Numbered from the stretch's first letter, positions 41,053-51,072 are shown. The stretch: DNA of 64,000 bases from an uncultured Oscillospiraceae bacterium (GCA_910587255.1 CAJUKT010000039.1:123529-187528), one strand, 5' to 3'. Translations and numbers: made by a program. Notes: generated from the sequence alone by a model not told the origin.

Positions 41053-42075
41053 ATGGAATTGGGAAATCAGATCAAGGCGCTGCGCCTTCAGCGGGGGGCC
41101 ACCCAGGAGGCGCTGGCCCAGCATTTGAACGTCAGCCCCCAGGCGGTGAGCAAGTGGGAGCGGGAGGCGGCGCTACCCGATGTGCAGCTGCTGCCCGCCA
41201 TCTCCGCCTATTTCGGCGTCACCATCGACGCGCTGTTCGCCCTCACCGACGACACCCGGATGGAGCGCATCCAGAACATGCTGTGGGACGAGCGGGTGCT
41301 GGACCCCGCCGTGGTGGAGCTGGACCGGGCGTTCCTGCTGGAAAAGGCCCGGCGGGAGCCGGACAACGGCCGCCCCCACGGGCTGCTGGCCGACCTGGAA
41401 AACCACCTGGCAGACGAGCACCGCGCCCGGGCGGCCCAGTACGCCCAAGAATCCCTGGCCCGGGACCCCATGTGCAAGGATGTCCACGACGAGCTGGTCC
41501 ACGCCATGGGGGGCAGGCTGGCCGACTGGTGCTATACCAACCACCGGGAGCTCATCCGCTGGTACGAGGCGTTTTTGGAGAAAAACCCGGAGCACCGCGG
41601 CGGCTATCTGTACTTGCTGGACCAGCTTATCGACGACGGGCGGCTGGACGAGGCCCGCGTCTGGCTTGCGCGGATGGAGCCGGTGGACGGCACCTTCCGC
41701 ACGCCGCTGTACCGGGGGCTCATTGCCCAGGCCGCGGGAGACCGGGAGGGGGCTATGGCCATCTGGGAGCAGATGTGCCGGGACTGGCCCGGCGAGTGGA
41801 GCGTCTGGTGGTCCATGGGGGACGTAATGGCCCGCGCCGGGCGGTACGGCGAGGCGAAGGAGAACTACCGCCGGGCCTTCGAGCTCCAGCCTGCGCCCAA
41901 GTATGTGGACAGCCTGGAGTCCATCGCCCAGGTGTGCCAGCTGGAGGGGGATATCCCCGGGGCGGTGGCCGCCCTGGAGGAGGAGGTCGCCGTGCTGGCG
42001 GAGCAGTGGGACACCCGCACCGGCGAGACGGTGGACAAGGTGCGCCGGGAGATCGCCCGGCTGAAGGCGCTGTGA
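41053..42075 (+). CDS. XRE family regulator with helical-repeat C-terminal domain
   Basis: A 340-residue protein. Residues 1-65 are an Xre HTH (LRLQRGATQEALAQHLNVSP, then QAVSKWERE). The remainder is helical with TPR-like pairs such as GRYGEAKENYRRAFELQP and a run of Trp-rich helices (WEQMCRDWPGEWSVWWSMGD). Such proteins bind a peptide or partner through the repeats. RBS GGAGGAAC precedes the ATG. It is flanked by terminators on both sides and is monocistronic. Target unknown. Confidence 0.88.
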   Translation: MELGNQIKALRLQRGATQEALAQHLNVSPQAVSKWEREAALPDVQLLPAISAYFGVTIDALFALTDDTRMERIQNMLWDERVLDPAVVELDRAFLLEKARREPDNGRPHGLLADLENHLADEHRARAAQYAQESLARDPMCKDVHDELVHAMGGRLADWCYTNHRELIRWYEAFLEKNPEHRGGYLYLLDQLIDDGRLDEARVWLARMEPVDGTFRTPLYRGLIAQAAGDREGAMAIWEQMCRDWPGEWSVWWSMGDVMARAGRYGEAKENYRRAFELQPAPKYVDSLESIAQVCQLEGDIPGAVAALEEEVAVLAEQWDTRTGETVDKVRREIARLKAL

Positions 42076-42076
42076 C

Positions 42077-42113
42077 AAAAAGGCCGCGCGGAACTTGCCC
42101 GCGCGGCCTTTTC
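42077..42113 (+). terminator. Terminator after XRE gene
   Basis: AAAAGGCCGCGCG pairs with CGCGCGGCCTTTT around GAACTTGCC, followed by CCTTGCC. Confidence 0.88.
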
Positions 42114-42114
42114 C

Positions 42115-42143
42115 TTGCCTTTTGGGCGCTGGTATGGTAGAAT
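42115..42143 (+). promoter_or_regulatory. Promoter of leader peptide-GNAT unit
   Basis: TTGCCT (42115-42120) and TAGAAT (42138-42143) at 17-bp spacing, directly after the preceding terminator. Confidence 0.5.
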
Positions 42144-42181
42144 ACTTCCATCTTAAAACAGAAAGGAGAGCGTATTAAATC

Positions 42182-42226
42182 ATGAAAAACAACACCGTGC
42201 GCGGCAGGAGGGCCTGCGCCCGATAA
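42182..42226 (+). CDS. Possible 14-residue leader peptide upstream of GNAT gene
   Basis: A short frame encoding MKNNTVRGRRACAR with AGAAAGGAGAG 9-19 bases before its ATG, a better ribosome binding site than that of many real genes nearby. It ends 39 bases before the acetyltransferase start, and a small hairpin that pairs with the GGAGG of the acetyltransferase lies between. This is the arrangement of translational attenuators. Its rarity in databases is unknown; expression is an inference. Confidence 0.5.
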   Translation: MKNNTVRGRRACAR

Positions 42227-42232
42227 ATCCGC

Positions 42233-42253
42233 CCTCCAAATTAAAATTGGAGG
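42233..42253 (+). promoter_or_regulatory. RBS-sequestering hairpin before GNAT gene
   Basis: CCTCCAA (42233-42239) pairs with TTGGAGG (42247-42253) around ATTAAAA. The right arm is the Shine-Dalgarno sequence of the gene at 42266, so folding would block its translation. Confidence 0.55.
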
Positions 42254-42265
42254 AAGATTTCAAGC

Positions 42266-43345
42266 ATGGAACTCAAGTACCAAAACATCGTCCTACGGGA
42301 CATGGAGGAGCGCGACATCGGCGACGAGATCCGCTGGAACACCGTCCAGACCCAGTGGGCCCTGTGGGACGCCCCCTGGGAGATGGAGGAGGAGCTCAAA
42401 ACCTTCGACCCGGAGGCCCATCGAAAAAAGGAGCTGGAGTGGATTGCCAAGCCCAAGCCGGACCACCGCCGCTGCCTGGAGATCGACACCTGCGACGGCG
42501 TGCACTTGGGCGCGGTGAACTGCTACTGCATCGACGATGACTGCAGCTGGCTGGAGAAGGCCCCGGACACCGAGGAGGGGCGCAAAGCGGCCCGCTGGGC
42601 GGTGGGGCTGGATATCTGCGAACCGGCCTACTGGAACGGCGGCTGGGGCGCCCAGGCGCTGGCGGCTTTCATCCGCTACCACCTGGACGGAGGCTATACC
42701 GAGCTGTACACCCAGACCTGGTCGGGCAATGTGCGCATGACCGCCCTGGCGGAAAAGCTGGGCTTCCGGGAGTGCCGGCGCAAGGAGGGCATCCGCCAGG
42801 TGCGGGGGGAGACCTACGATGGGCTCACCTTCCGGCTGGACCGGGATGCCTTTGAGGAATACTGCGCCCGGCCGGGGGCGGCGGTGTGCGTGCGCCCGGT
42901 GGAGGACCCGGGGGAAAAGGAGGCCATCGCGGCGTCGGTGCTGTCCGGCCTGCCCGAGTGGTTCGGCCTGCCGGACAGCACGGCGGAGTACGTCCGGGTC
43001 AGCCGGGGGCTGCCCTTCTGGGCGGCGGTGGAGGACGGCAAGGCGGCGGGCTTCGCCGCGCTGAAGGAGACCGCCCCCAAAACCGTGGAAATTTACGTCA
43101 TGGGCGTCCGGCCGGGGCTGCACCGCGCCGGGGTGGGACGGCGGCTGTTCGCCGCGCTGTACCGCTATGCCAAGGGGCGGGGATACGCCTTCCTCCAGGT
43201 CAAGACCGTCCAGGAGGGGCATTATCCTGCGTACGACCGCACCAACGCCTTTTACCGGGCGGTGGGCTTTACCGAGCTGGAGTGCTTCCCCTCCCTGTGG
43301 GACGCGTGGAACCCCTGCCAGGTGCTGGTGATGGCGGTGCGGTAA
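42266..43345 (+). CDS. Tandem GNAT N-acetyltransferase
   Basis: A 359-residue protein with two acetyltransferase modules. The N-terminal one (about 1-180) is RimJ/RimL-like (VLRDMEERDIGDEIRWN at the start; WGAQALAAFIRYH and GNVRMTALAEKLGFRECRR for acetyl-CoA binding). The C-terminal one (about 205-359) is a second GNAT with VRPGLHRAGVGRRLFAALYR and a YDRTNAFYRAVGF ending. Substrates may be small amines, peptides or antibiotics. The tandem form and the leader peptide/hairpin upstream suggest inducible expression. Confidence 0.88.
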   Translation: MELKYQNIVLRDMEERDIGDEIRWNTVQTQWALWDAPWEMEEELKTFDPEAHRKKELEWIAKPKPDHRRCLEIDTCDGVHLGAVNCYCIDDDCSWLEKAPDTEEGRKAARWAVGLDICEPAYWNGGWGAQALAAFIRYHLDGGYTELYTQTWSGNVRMTALAEKLGFRECRRKEGIRQVRGETYDGLTFRLDRDAFEEYCARPGAAVCVRPVEDPGEKEAIAASVLSGLPEWFGLPDSTAEYVRVSRGLPFWAAVEDGKAAGFAALKETAPKTVEIYVMGVRPGLHRAGVGRRLFAALYRYAKGRGYAFLQVKTVQEGHYPAYDRTNAFYRAVGFTELECFPSLWDAWNPCQVLVMAVR

Positions 43346-43350
43346 ACCCG

Positions 43351-43382
43351 GCCCCCTCCCCCGTATTGACGGGGGAGGGGGC
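43351..43382 (+). terminator. Terminator after GNAT gene
   Basis: GCCCCCTCCCCCGT (43351-43364) pairs perfectly with ACGGGGGAGGGGGC (43369-43382) around ATTG. No clear T-run follows. Confidence 0.65.
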
Positions 43383-43686
43383 TGTGTAAAAGGGGTTTGT
43401 GGATTCTGCCAAAAAAATTGGGATAAACTTTGTGCGGTTCGTCAATTTTACGGGGAAACACGGAAAAACATTGATTGCCCACCCCAAATGTGGTAAATTA
43501 AGACCAGCAAAAAAGGGCTCCGGCAGCCCTTCCGCCGCTGCGGCAGGGGCGGGACAAACTGAATACCATGAACCTTTGGGGGGAGCGTGCAGCGTTGAGA
43601 CAGTGGGAAGCCGCTGTTTTGCAGAAGTGCGCTTATTTCTTTTGAGTTCAGCAATGCCCGGAGCCTATAAAAGGAGGGACATGCTT
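43383..43686 (+). other. Leader/intergenic region before glycerol kinase
   Basis: About 300 bp with no credible gene; an in-frame extension of the glpK frame to 43399 has no start signal and unusual composition. A weak promoter, TTGATT (43471-43476) and TAAATT (43494-43499), spaced 17 bp, would give a leader of about 180 bases. No riboswitch fold or long inverted repeat was recognised. Confidence 0.45.
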
Positions 43687-45183
<1,497 letters not shown>

Positions 45184-45264
45184 GGCCCGCCGCGGGGCGG
45201 CGGAACACGCTTGCAACCGGGGCGTCCGGTTTTGGAAAAAGTATTAGAGGAGGAGTGAACTTGC

Positions 45265-46695
45265 ATGGTTGATATTGCCATCATCGGCGCAGGGGTATCC
45301 GGCTGCGCCATTGCCCGGGAGGTGTCCCGCTACAGGGCGGACGTGCTGGTGCTGGAGCGGGAGGAGGATGTGTGCTGTGGCACCTCCAAGGCCAACAGCG
45401 CCATCGTCCACGCGGGGTACGACGCGGCCAACGGCTCTCTCATGGCCAGGCTGAACGTGGAGGGCAGCCGGATGATGCCCGCGCTGTCCAAGCAGCTGGA
45501 TTTCCCCTATGAGAATAACGGAAGCCTTGTGGTCATGGTCAGCGAGGACGACCGCCCCGCCCTGAACAAGCTGTATGAAAACGGCGTGGCCAACGGGGTG
45601 GAGGGCCTGCGCATTGTGGAGCGGGATGAGCTGGTCAAAATGGAGCCCAATATCAGCGACCAGGCGGTGGCCGCCCTGTACGCCCCCACCGGGGCTATCG
45701 TATGCCCCTTCGGGCTCACCTTCGCCCTGGCGGAGAACGCCGCCCGCAACGGGGTGAAATTCCAGTTCGACACCGAGGTCACCGGCATTGAGAAGATGGA
45801 CGGCGGCTGGAGGCTGACCACCTCCCAGGGGGATGTGGAGGCCAGGGTGGTGGTCAATGCCGCGGGCGTGTACGCCGACAGGCTGCACAACATGGTGTCG
45901 GACGACGCCATGACCATCACCCCCCGGCGGGGCGACTATTTCCTGCTGGACCACGCGGCCCAGGGCCATGTACATAACACCATCTTCCAGCTCCCCGGCA
46001 AATTCGGAAAGGGCGTGCTGGTGGCCCCCACCGTCCACGGGAACATCATCGTGGGCCCCACCGCCATCGACATTGAGGACAAAGAGGGGGTTGCCACCAC
46101 CCAGGCGGGGCTGGACGAGGTGCGGGCCAAGTGCGGCCTTGCGGTGAAGGACGTGCCCCTGCGCCAGACCATCACCAGCTTCGCGGGCCTGCGGGCCCAT
46201 GAGGCCCGCCACGAGTTCTTCATCGGCGAGGTGGAGCCCGGCTTTGTGGACTGCGCGGGCATCGAGTCCCCCGGGCTGTCCAGCGCCCCCGCCATCGGCG
46301 TAATGGTGGGCGGCATCGTCAAGGATATCCTCAAGCTGGAGGAGGACCCCGCCTTCGACCCCGAGCGCCGCGGCATTCTGGACCCCAAGGGGCTGGACGC
46401 GCAGGCCCACGCCGCCCTCATCCGGGAGAACCCCGCCTACGGCGCGGTCATCTGCCGGTGCGAGACCGTCACCGAGGGCGAGATCATCGACGCCATCCGC
46501 CGCGTGCCGGGGGCCCGCAGCGTGGACGGGGTAAAGCGCCGGGTGCGGGCTGGTATGGGCCGGTGCCAGGGCGGCTTCTGTTCCCCCAGGGTTATGGAGA
46601 TCCTGGCCCGGGAGCTGGGGGTGGACCAGAGCGCCGTCACCAAGGCGGGCGCCGGGTCGGAGCTGATCGTGGGCGTCAACAAGGACGCCATCTGA
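45265..46695 (+). CDS. FAD-dependent glycerol-3-phosphate dehydrogenase-like protein with [2Fe-2S] domain
   Basis: A 476-residue flavoprotein. The N-terminal DAO fold (1-~370) starts with VDIAIIGAGVSGCAIAREVS. The C-terminal BFD-like domain holds four cysteines: VICRCETV (CxC) and GRCQGGFCSPRV (Cx4C), a [2Fe-2S] site. This is the GlpA-type layout of anaerobic sn-glycerol 3-phosphate dehydrogenase, consistent with glpK upstream. RBS GGAGGAG precedes the ATG. Together with the next two products it likely passes electrons to a soluble or membrane acceptor. Confidence 0.9.
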   Translation: MVDIAIIGAGVSGCAIAREVSRYRADVLVLEREEDVCCGTSKANSAIVHAGYDAANGSLMARLNVEGSRMMPALSKQLDFPYENNGSLVVMVSEDDRPALNKLYENGVANGVEGLRIVERDELVKMEPNISDQAVAALYAPTGAIVCPFGLTFALAENAARNGVKFQFDTEVTGIEKMDGGWRLTTSQGDVEARVVVNAAGVYADRLHNMVSDDAMTITPRRGDYFLLDHAAQGHVHNTIFQLPGKFGKGVLVAPTVHGNIIVGPTAIDIEDKEGVATTQAGLDEVRAKCGLAVKDVPLRQTITSFAGLRAHEARHEFFIGEVEPGFVDCAGIESPGLSSAPAIGVMVGGIVKDILKLEEDPAFDPERRGILDPKGLDAQAHAALIRENPAYGAVICRCETVTEGEIIDAIRRVPGARSVDGVKRRVRAGMGRCQGGFCSPRVMEILARELGVDQSAVTKAGAGSELIVGVNKDAI

Positions 46696-46711
46696 GGGAG
46701 GGGCTGAGACC

Positions 46712-47977
46712 ATGAGAGAATACGAACTTGTCATCATCGGCGGCGGCCCTGCGGGGCTGGCTGCTGCGGCGGCGGCCCACGAGGCGGGCCTGCGGGATAT
46801 CCTCATCCTGGAGCGGGACAACGAGCTGGGCGGCATCCTGAACCAGTGCATTCACAACGGCTTCGGCCTGCACACCTTTAAGGAGGAGCTCACCGGCCCC
46901 GAGTATGCCGGGCGGTTCATTGAGCAGGTGGAGAAGCTGGGCATCCCCTATAAGCTGAACACCATGGTGCTGGACCTGGCGGCGGACAAGACCGTCACCG
47001 CCATGAACCGGGAGGACGGGCTGTTCCAGCTCCACCCCAAGGCGGTCATCCTGGCCATGGGCTGCCGGGAGCGGCCCCGGGGCGCGCTGAGCATACCCGG
47101 CTGCCGCCCGGCGGGCATCTACACCGCGGGCACCGCCCAGCGGCTGGTGAATATGGAGGGCTATATGCCCGGTCGGAAGGTGGTCATCCTGGGCTCCGGC
47201 GATATCGGGCTCATCATGGCCCGCCGCATGACCCTGGAGGGGGCCCAGGTCCAGGTGGTGGCGGAGCTGATGCCCTATTCCGGCGGGCTGAAGCGGAACA
47301 TCGTCCAGTGCCTGGACGACTACGGCATCCCCCTGAAGCTGAGCCATACGGTGGTGGACATCGAGGGCAAAAAGCGGGTGGAGGCGGTTACCATCGCCCA
47401 GGTGGACGGGAAAAACCGGCCCATCCCGGGCACGGAGGAGCGCTATGAGTGCGACACCCTGCTGCTGTCCTGCGGCCTGATCCCGGAGAACGAGCTGAGC
47501 CGCTCCGCCGGGGTGGAGCTCAACCCCGTCACCAACGGCCCCACCGTGAACGAGAGCCTGGAGACCAGCATACCCGGCGTGTTTGCCGCGGGCAATGTGC
47601 TCCACGTCCACGACCTGGTGGACTACGTGTCCGAGGAGGCGGGGGCGGCGGGCCGTCAGGCCGCCGGCTACATCGCGTCGGGCTGTCAGGCCGGGGAGCA
47701 TAAGGCCCTGCCCATCCAGTGCGCCAACGGCGTGCGCTACACCGTGCCCGTGGCCATCCGGCCCGAGGCGGCGGGGGATACCGTCACCCTGCGCTTCCGT
47801 GTGGGCAATGTGTACCAGAATAAGAAGGTGGCGGTGTATGCGGGGGACGCCTGCATCTTCAGCCGCAAGCGCCCGGTGCTGGCCCCCGGCGAGATGGAGA
47901 CCGTGATCCTCAAGACCAGCCTGCTGACGGACCATCCCGAGGCGGACGGCATCACCGTGACCCTGGAGGAGGCGTAA
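46712..47977 (+). CDS. NAD(P)/FAD-dependent oxidoreductase of the G3P-oxidation unit
   Basis: A 421-residue two-nucleotide flavoprotein: FAD motif ELVIIGGGPAGLAAAAAA at the N-terminus and a second dinucleotide fold around KVVILGSGDIGLIMARRM. The GVFAAGNVLHVHDLVDYVS segment is the C-terminal FAD contact. It probably serves as electron-transfer partner of the preceding dehydrogenase, playing the role of GlpB with NAD(P)H or ferredoxin. It lies 16 bp after that gene. Confidence 0.88.
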   Translation: MREYELVIIGGGPAGLAAAAAAHEAGLRDILILERDNELGGILNQCIHNGFGLHTFKEELTGPEYAGRFIEQVEKLGIPYKLNTMVLDLAADKTVTAMNREDGLFQLHPKAVILAMGCRERPRGALSIPGCRPAGIYTAGTAQRLVNMEGYMPGRKVVILGSGDIGLIMARRMTLEGAQVQVVAELMPYSGGLKRNIVQCLDDYGIPLKLSHTVVDIEGKKRVEAVTIAQVDGKNRPIPGTEERYECDTLLLSCGLIPENELSRSAGVELNPVTNGPTVNESLETSIPGVFAAGNVLHVHDLVDYVSEEAGAAGRQAAGYIASGCQAGEHKALPIQCANGVRYTVPVAIRPEAAGDTVTLRFRVGNVYQNKKVAVYAGDACIFSRKRPVLAPGEMETVILKTSLLTDHPEADGITVTLEEA

Positions 47978-47981
47978 GACG

Positions 47982-48350
47982 ATGGAAGAGAAGAATCTGA
48001 TCTGCATCAACTGCCCGCTGGGCTGTCCGCTCACCGTTACCCTGGAGGGGGGCGAGGTCAAGGCCGTCACCGGCAACACCTGCCCCCGGGGGGAGGCGTA
48101 CGCCCGCAAGGAGCTGACCAACCCCACCCGCATCGTCACCAGCACGGTGAAGGTGAAGGGCGGTATGCTGGCCATGGCCTCGGTCAAGACCGCCGGCGAC
48201 ATTCCCAAGGGGAAAATCTTCGACTGCGTGAAGGCCATCCAGGACATTGAGCTCCCCGCTCCCGTGACCATCGGCCAGGTGGTGCTCCCCGACGTGTGCG
48301 ACACCGGGGTGGACATTGTGGCCACCAAGAACGTGCCCGCCAGGGGCTGA
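47982..48350 (+). CDS. DUF1667 small cysteine protein
   Basis: A 122-residue protein with CINCPLGCPLTV at the N-terminus and NTCPRGEAYARKELTNPTR, four cysteines resembling the Fe-S site at the start of molybdopterin oxidoreductases. DUF1667 genes commonly complete the glpK-dehydrogenase-oxidoreductase set in Firmicutes and may stand in for the GlpC subunit. It starts 4 bp after the preceding stop. Confidence 0.9.
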   Translation: MEEKNLICINCPLGCPLTVTLEGGEVKAVTGNTCPRGEAYARKELTNPTRIVTSTVKVKGGMLAMASVKTAGDIPKGKIFDCVKAIQDIELPAPVTIGQVVLPDVCDTGVDIVATKNVPARG

Positions 48351-48361
48351 GGGAGAGGCCC

Positions 48362-48781
48362 ATGAAAGACCAGAACTGCGGCTACTGTATGCGGGGGGAG
48401 CTGCTGGACGCCTTCGGCATCTATATCTGTGAGCTGGGCGTCAGCACCCTCATCCTCTTCCGGGAGCAGAGCCACCCGGGGCGCTGCATCGTGGCCTACA
48501 AGGATCACGTGGGCGAGCTCACCGACTTGAGCGGCGAGGAGCGCGACGCCTTCTTTGCCGACGTGGCCCGGGCGTCCCAGGCCATCCACGCCGCCTTCCA
48601 CCCGGACAAGGTGAACTACGGCGCTTATGGCGACACCGGCCGCCACCTCCACTTCCATCTGGTGCCCAAGTACAAGGATGGCTACGAGTGGGGCGGCGTG
48701 TTCGAGATGAACCCGGGCAGGGTGAAGCTGTCCGAGGCGGAGTACGCCGGGATGATCGAGAAGATCAAGGCAAACCTGTAA
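48362..48781 (+). CDS. HIT family protein
   Basis: A 139-residue histidine-triad nucleotide hydrolase with the active motif RHLHFHLVPKY (HxHxH) and an N-terminal NCGYCMRGEL that may bind zinc with downstream residues. HIT proteins hydrolyse nucleoside phosphoramidates or dinucleotides. RBS GGGAGAGG precedes the ATG at 48362. The gene ends the glycerol unit, 11 bp after DUF1667, though no functional link is known. Confidence 0.92.
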   Translation: MKDQNCGYCMRGELLDAFGIYICELGVSTLILFREQSHPGRCIVAYKDHVGELTDLSGEERDAFFADVARASQAIHAAFHPDKVNYGAYGDTGRHLHFHLVPKYKDGYEWGGVFEMNPGRVKLSEAEYAGMIEKIKANL

Positions 48782-48791
48782 AAAGCATGGA

Positions 48792-48825
48792 GAAAGCCCC
48801 CGCCAACCGGCGGGGGCTTTCTTGT
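48792..48825 (+). terminator. Terminator after HIT gene
   Basis: GAAAGCCCCCGCC (48792-48804) pairs with GGCGGGGGCTTTC (48809-48821) around AACC, followed by TTGTATT. Confidence 0.88.
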
Positions 48826-48835
48826 ATTGAACGGG

Positions 48836-48851
48836 CGTTTCACGTGAAACG
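48836..48851. promoter_or_regulatory. parS: parS-like ParB binding site
   Basis: CGTTTCACGTGAAACG is a perfect 16-bp palindrome and matches the parS consensus (TGTTNCACGTGAAACA) at all 14 inner positions; only the outermost pair differs. It lies between the HIT terminator and the PepF stop codon. ParB/Spo0J sites mark the origin-proximal region in Firmicutes. The match is seen; ParB binding is inferred. Confidence 0.78.
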
Positions 48852-50654
48852 TCACGCCATGAGGGCCTCCATCTCGTCCAGCAGCTCGCCGAACAGGTCC
48901 AGGGCGTCCTGGATGGGCTGGGGGCTGGCCATATCCACCCCGGCGCCCCGCAGCAGGTCGATGGGGTCCTTGGAGGAGCCGCCGGACAGGAATTCCATAT
49001 AGTCCTTGACGGCGGGGGCGCCCTCCTTCAGGATGCGGCGGGACAGGGCGATGGCGGCGGAGTAGCCGGTGGAGTACTGGTAGACGTAGTAATTGTAATA
49101 GAAGTGGGGGATGCGCACCCACTCCAGGGCGATGCGGTCATCGGTCACCATATCGGGGCCGAAGTACTTGGCGTTGAGGGCCTTGTACTCCTCGCTGAGC
49201 TTTTGGGCGGTGAGGGGGACGCCCTGGGCGTTGAGCTGGCCCAGGCGCAGCTCGTACTCGGCGAACATGGTCTGGCGGTACAGAGTGCCCTTGAACTGCT
49301 CCAGGAAGTGGTTAATGAGCCAGGCCCGCTCCCGCTTGTCGCTGGTTTTCCCCAGCAGGTGCTCCATCAGCAGCGCCTCGTTGCAGGTGGAGGCCACCTC
49401 GGCCACAAAAATCACATAGTCCCGGTACACCGAGGGCTGGGTCTTGTTGGACAGGTAGGAGTGGACGGCGTGGCCCATCTCATGGGCCATGGTGAACATG
49501 CTGTCCAGGTTGTCCTTCTGGTTGAGCAGCACGAAGGGGTGGACCACCACGCCGTTCATATAGGCCCCGGAGCGCTTGCCCACGTTCTCGTACACGTCGA
49601 TCCAGCGGTTGTCGAAACCCTCCTTGATGATGGAGCGGTACGCCTCGCCCATGGGGGCCAGGGCGTCGTAGACGGTGGCCTTGGCCTCGTCGAAGGGGAT
49701 CACCTTGTCCGCGCCGGACACCATGGGGGCATAGATGTCGTACATGTGCAGCTCGTCCACGCCCAGCAGCTTCTTGCGCAGGCGGACGTAGCGGTGGAGC
49801 TTGTCCAAATTGGCGTTCACGGTGTCCACCAGGTTGTGATAGACCTCCGGCGGCACCCGGGTGTCGCTGACGGCGGCGGCCAGGGGGGTGTCGTACTTCC
49901 GGGCGGAGGCGAAGAACTGGCGCTGCTTCACCTCGGAGCTGAGCACCGCCGCGGCGGTGTTCTGGAAGCGGCCGCAGGTGTCGTAATACTGCTCATAGGC
50001 GGAGCGGCGCAGCTCCCGGTCCTCGCTCATCTCGTAGGGGACGAAGGTGGCGTTGGACAGGGGCAGGAGATTGCCGTCCCGATCCACCGCGTCAGGGAAG
50101 GTGAGATCGGCGTTGGTGAACTTGGAGTAGATGTCGTCGGGGGCCTGGGCCATCTCCCGGGCGGCGGCCAGCAGCTTTTCCTCCGCGTCGGACAGGGTGT
50201 GCTCCTTCTTGTCCTGGATAATGGTGAAGTACCGGCGGTACAGCTCCAGTCCCGGCTCGTCCTTGTAGAACTGCTCCAGGGTATCCGGGGAAAGCTTGAG
50301 CAGCTCGGGGGTGGCAAAGGCGATGGCGGCGTTGGTCTCCACCAGCAGGCTCATGGCCTTGCCCGCCATGGCCTGGTACTGGGGCACCCGGGTGTCCTCG
50401 TCCTGGCGCAGGGACGCGTAGCGGTACAGGTTGGACAGCTTGTCGCCCGCCTGCATGAAGGCGGTGAGGAACTCATAGAGGGTCTTGGCGCTCTCGCCCA
50501 GCCGCCCGGCGTACTGGGGGAGGGTGCGCACCAGGGCCTGGGTCTCGTCAAACTCCTTCTCCCACGCGGCGTCGGTGGGGTAGATGGCGCTGGTGTCCCA
50601 GGTGTGCTCCACAGGGATTTCAGAGCGCTGGGGGATTTTCTTTTGGTCAGCCAT
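48852..50654 (-). CDS. pepF: Oligoendopeptidase F
   Basis: A 600-residue M3-family zinc peptidase with the HExxH motif in FTMAHEMGHAVHSYLSN and the downstream EVASTCNEALLMEHLL segment supplying the third ligand. It cleaves peptides of roughly 7-17 residues in the cytosol. The start MADQKKIPQRSEIP has AGGAGG upstream. The stop codon directly abuts a parS-like site. It is monocistronic. Confidence 0.96.
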   Translation of the reverse strand: MADQKKIPQRSEIPVEHTWDTSAIYPTDAAWEKEFDETQALVRTLPQYAGRLGESAKTLYEFLTAFMQAGDKLSNLYRYASLRQDEDTRVPQYQAMAGKAMSLLVETNAAIAFATPELLKLSPDTLEQFYKDEPGLELYRRYFTIIQDKKEHTLSDAEEKLLAAAREMAQAPDDIYSKFTNADLTFPDAVDRDGNLLPLSNATFVPYEMSEDRELRRSAYEQYYDTCGRFQNTAAAVLSSEVKQRQFFASARKYDTPLAAAVSDTRVPPEVYHNLVDTVNANLDKLHRYVRLRKKLLGVDELHMYDIYAPMVSGADKVIPFDEAKATVYDALAPMGEAYRSIIKEGFDNRWIDVYENVGKRSGAYMNGVVVHPFVLLNQKDNLDSMFTMAHEMGHAVHSYLSNKTQPSVYRDYVIFVAEVASTCNEALLMEHLLGKTSDKRERAWLINHFLEQFKGTLYRQTMFAEYELRLGQLNAQGVPLTAQKLSEEYKALNAKYFGPDMVTDDRIALEWVRIPHFYYNYYVYQYSTGYSAAIALSRRILKEGAPAVKDYMEFLSGGSSKDPIDLLRGAGVDMASPQPIQDALDLFGELLDEMEALMA

Positions 50655-50732
50655 AGGGAAACAGCCTCCTGTTTTGAATTTTGGATGGAAATATCATACC
50701 ACAGCCGTGGGTGTTTTACAAGGGCAGGGGTT

Positions 50733-50896
50733 AAGGAAGGGCTGATTAAATCGGCAAGAGCGATTCGCGAGAGGTTTTCCGATACAATGAGGCGGGATTT
50801 CGCAGGAATAATTGCGTTTATTTCAAGAAATCCCAACGAAGTTGTGGCGGGAAATATCCGCGAAGCGCCGCGGGCGCATTTAATCAGTGCGTCCTT
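50733..50896. repeat. 164-bp palindromic repeat element, copy 2
   Basis: Imperfect 19-bp terminal inverted repeats (50733-50751 and 50878-50896, 16 of 19 matching, including GATTAAAT/ATTTAATC) enclose a long imperfect hairpin. On the minus strand its centre reads CTTGAAATA ... TATTCCTGCGA, as in the copy at 35539-35702, but the flanking stem is GGGATT/AATCCC instead of AAAAAA/TTTTTT. Length is identical (164 bp). No coding capacity. Confidence 0.8.
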
Positions 50897-50901
50897 TAAG
50901 A

Positions 50902-50945
50902 AAAACCGCCCGGCCGGAGGAGGAAGGCTCCGGCCAGGCGGTTTT
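50902..50945. terminator. Strong hairpin next to repeat element
   Basis: AAAACCGCC-GGCCGGAG pairs with CTCCGGCC-GGCGGTTTT (50902-50910 with 50937-50945 at the ends), one bulge on each side. It can end transcripts in either direction, most likely the minus-strand PspC operon. Confidence 0.65.
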
Positions 50946-51072
50946 GTGCCGGTCCCCTCGGCGGCACAAGCTGCGCTCACTCGCCTTCCAGGGGGGAAGG
51001 CTCATCCGCTTTGCTGTGCCTCCGCTCCCCGCAAAGCCGTCCTTTGGCTTTGCGGGGGCCCCGGTGTGCTGC

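Noticed and set aside
43399..43686. N-terminal extension of glycerol kinase
   Set aside because: No start signal, atypical composition, and the family begins at the KYVMALDAGTT segment.
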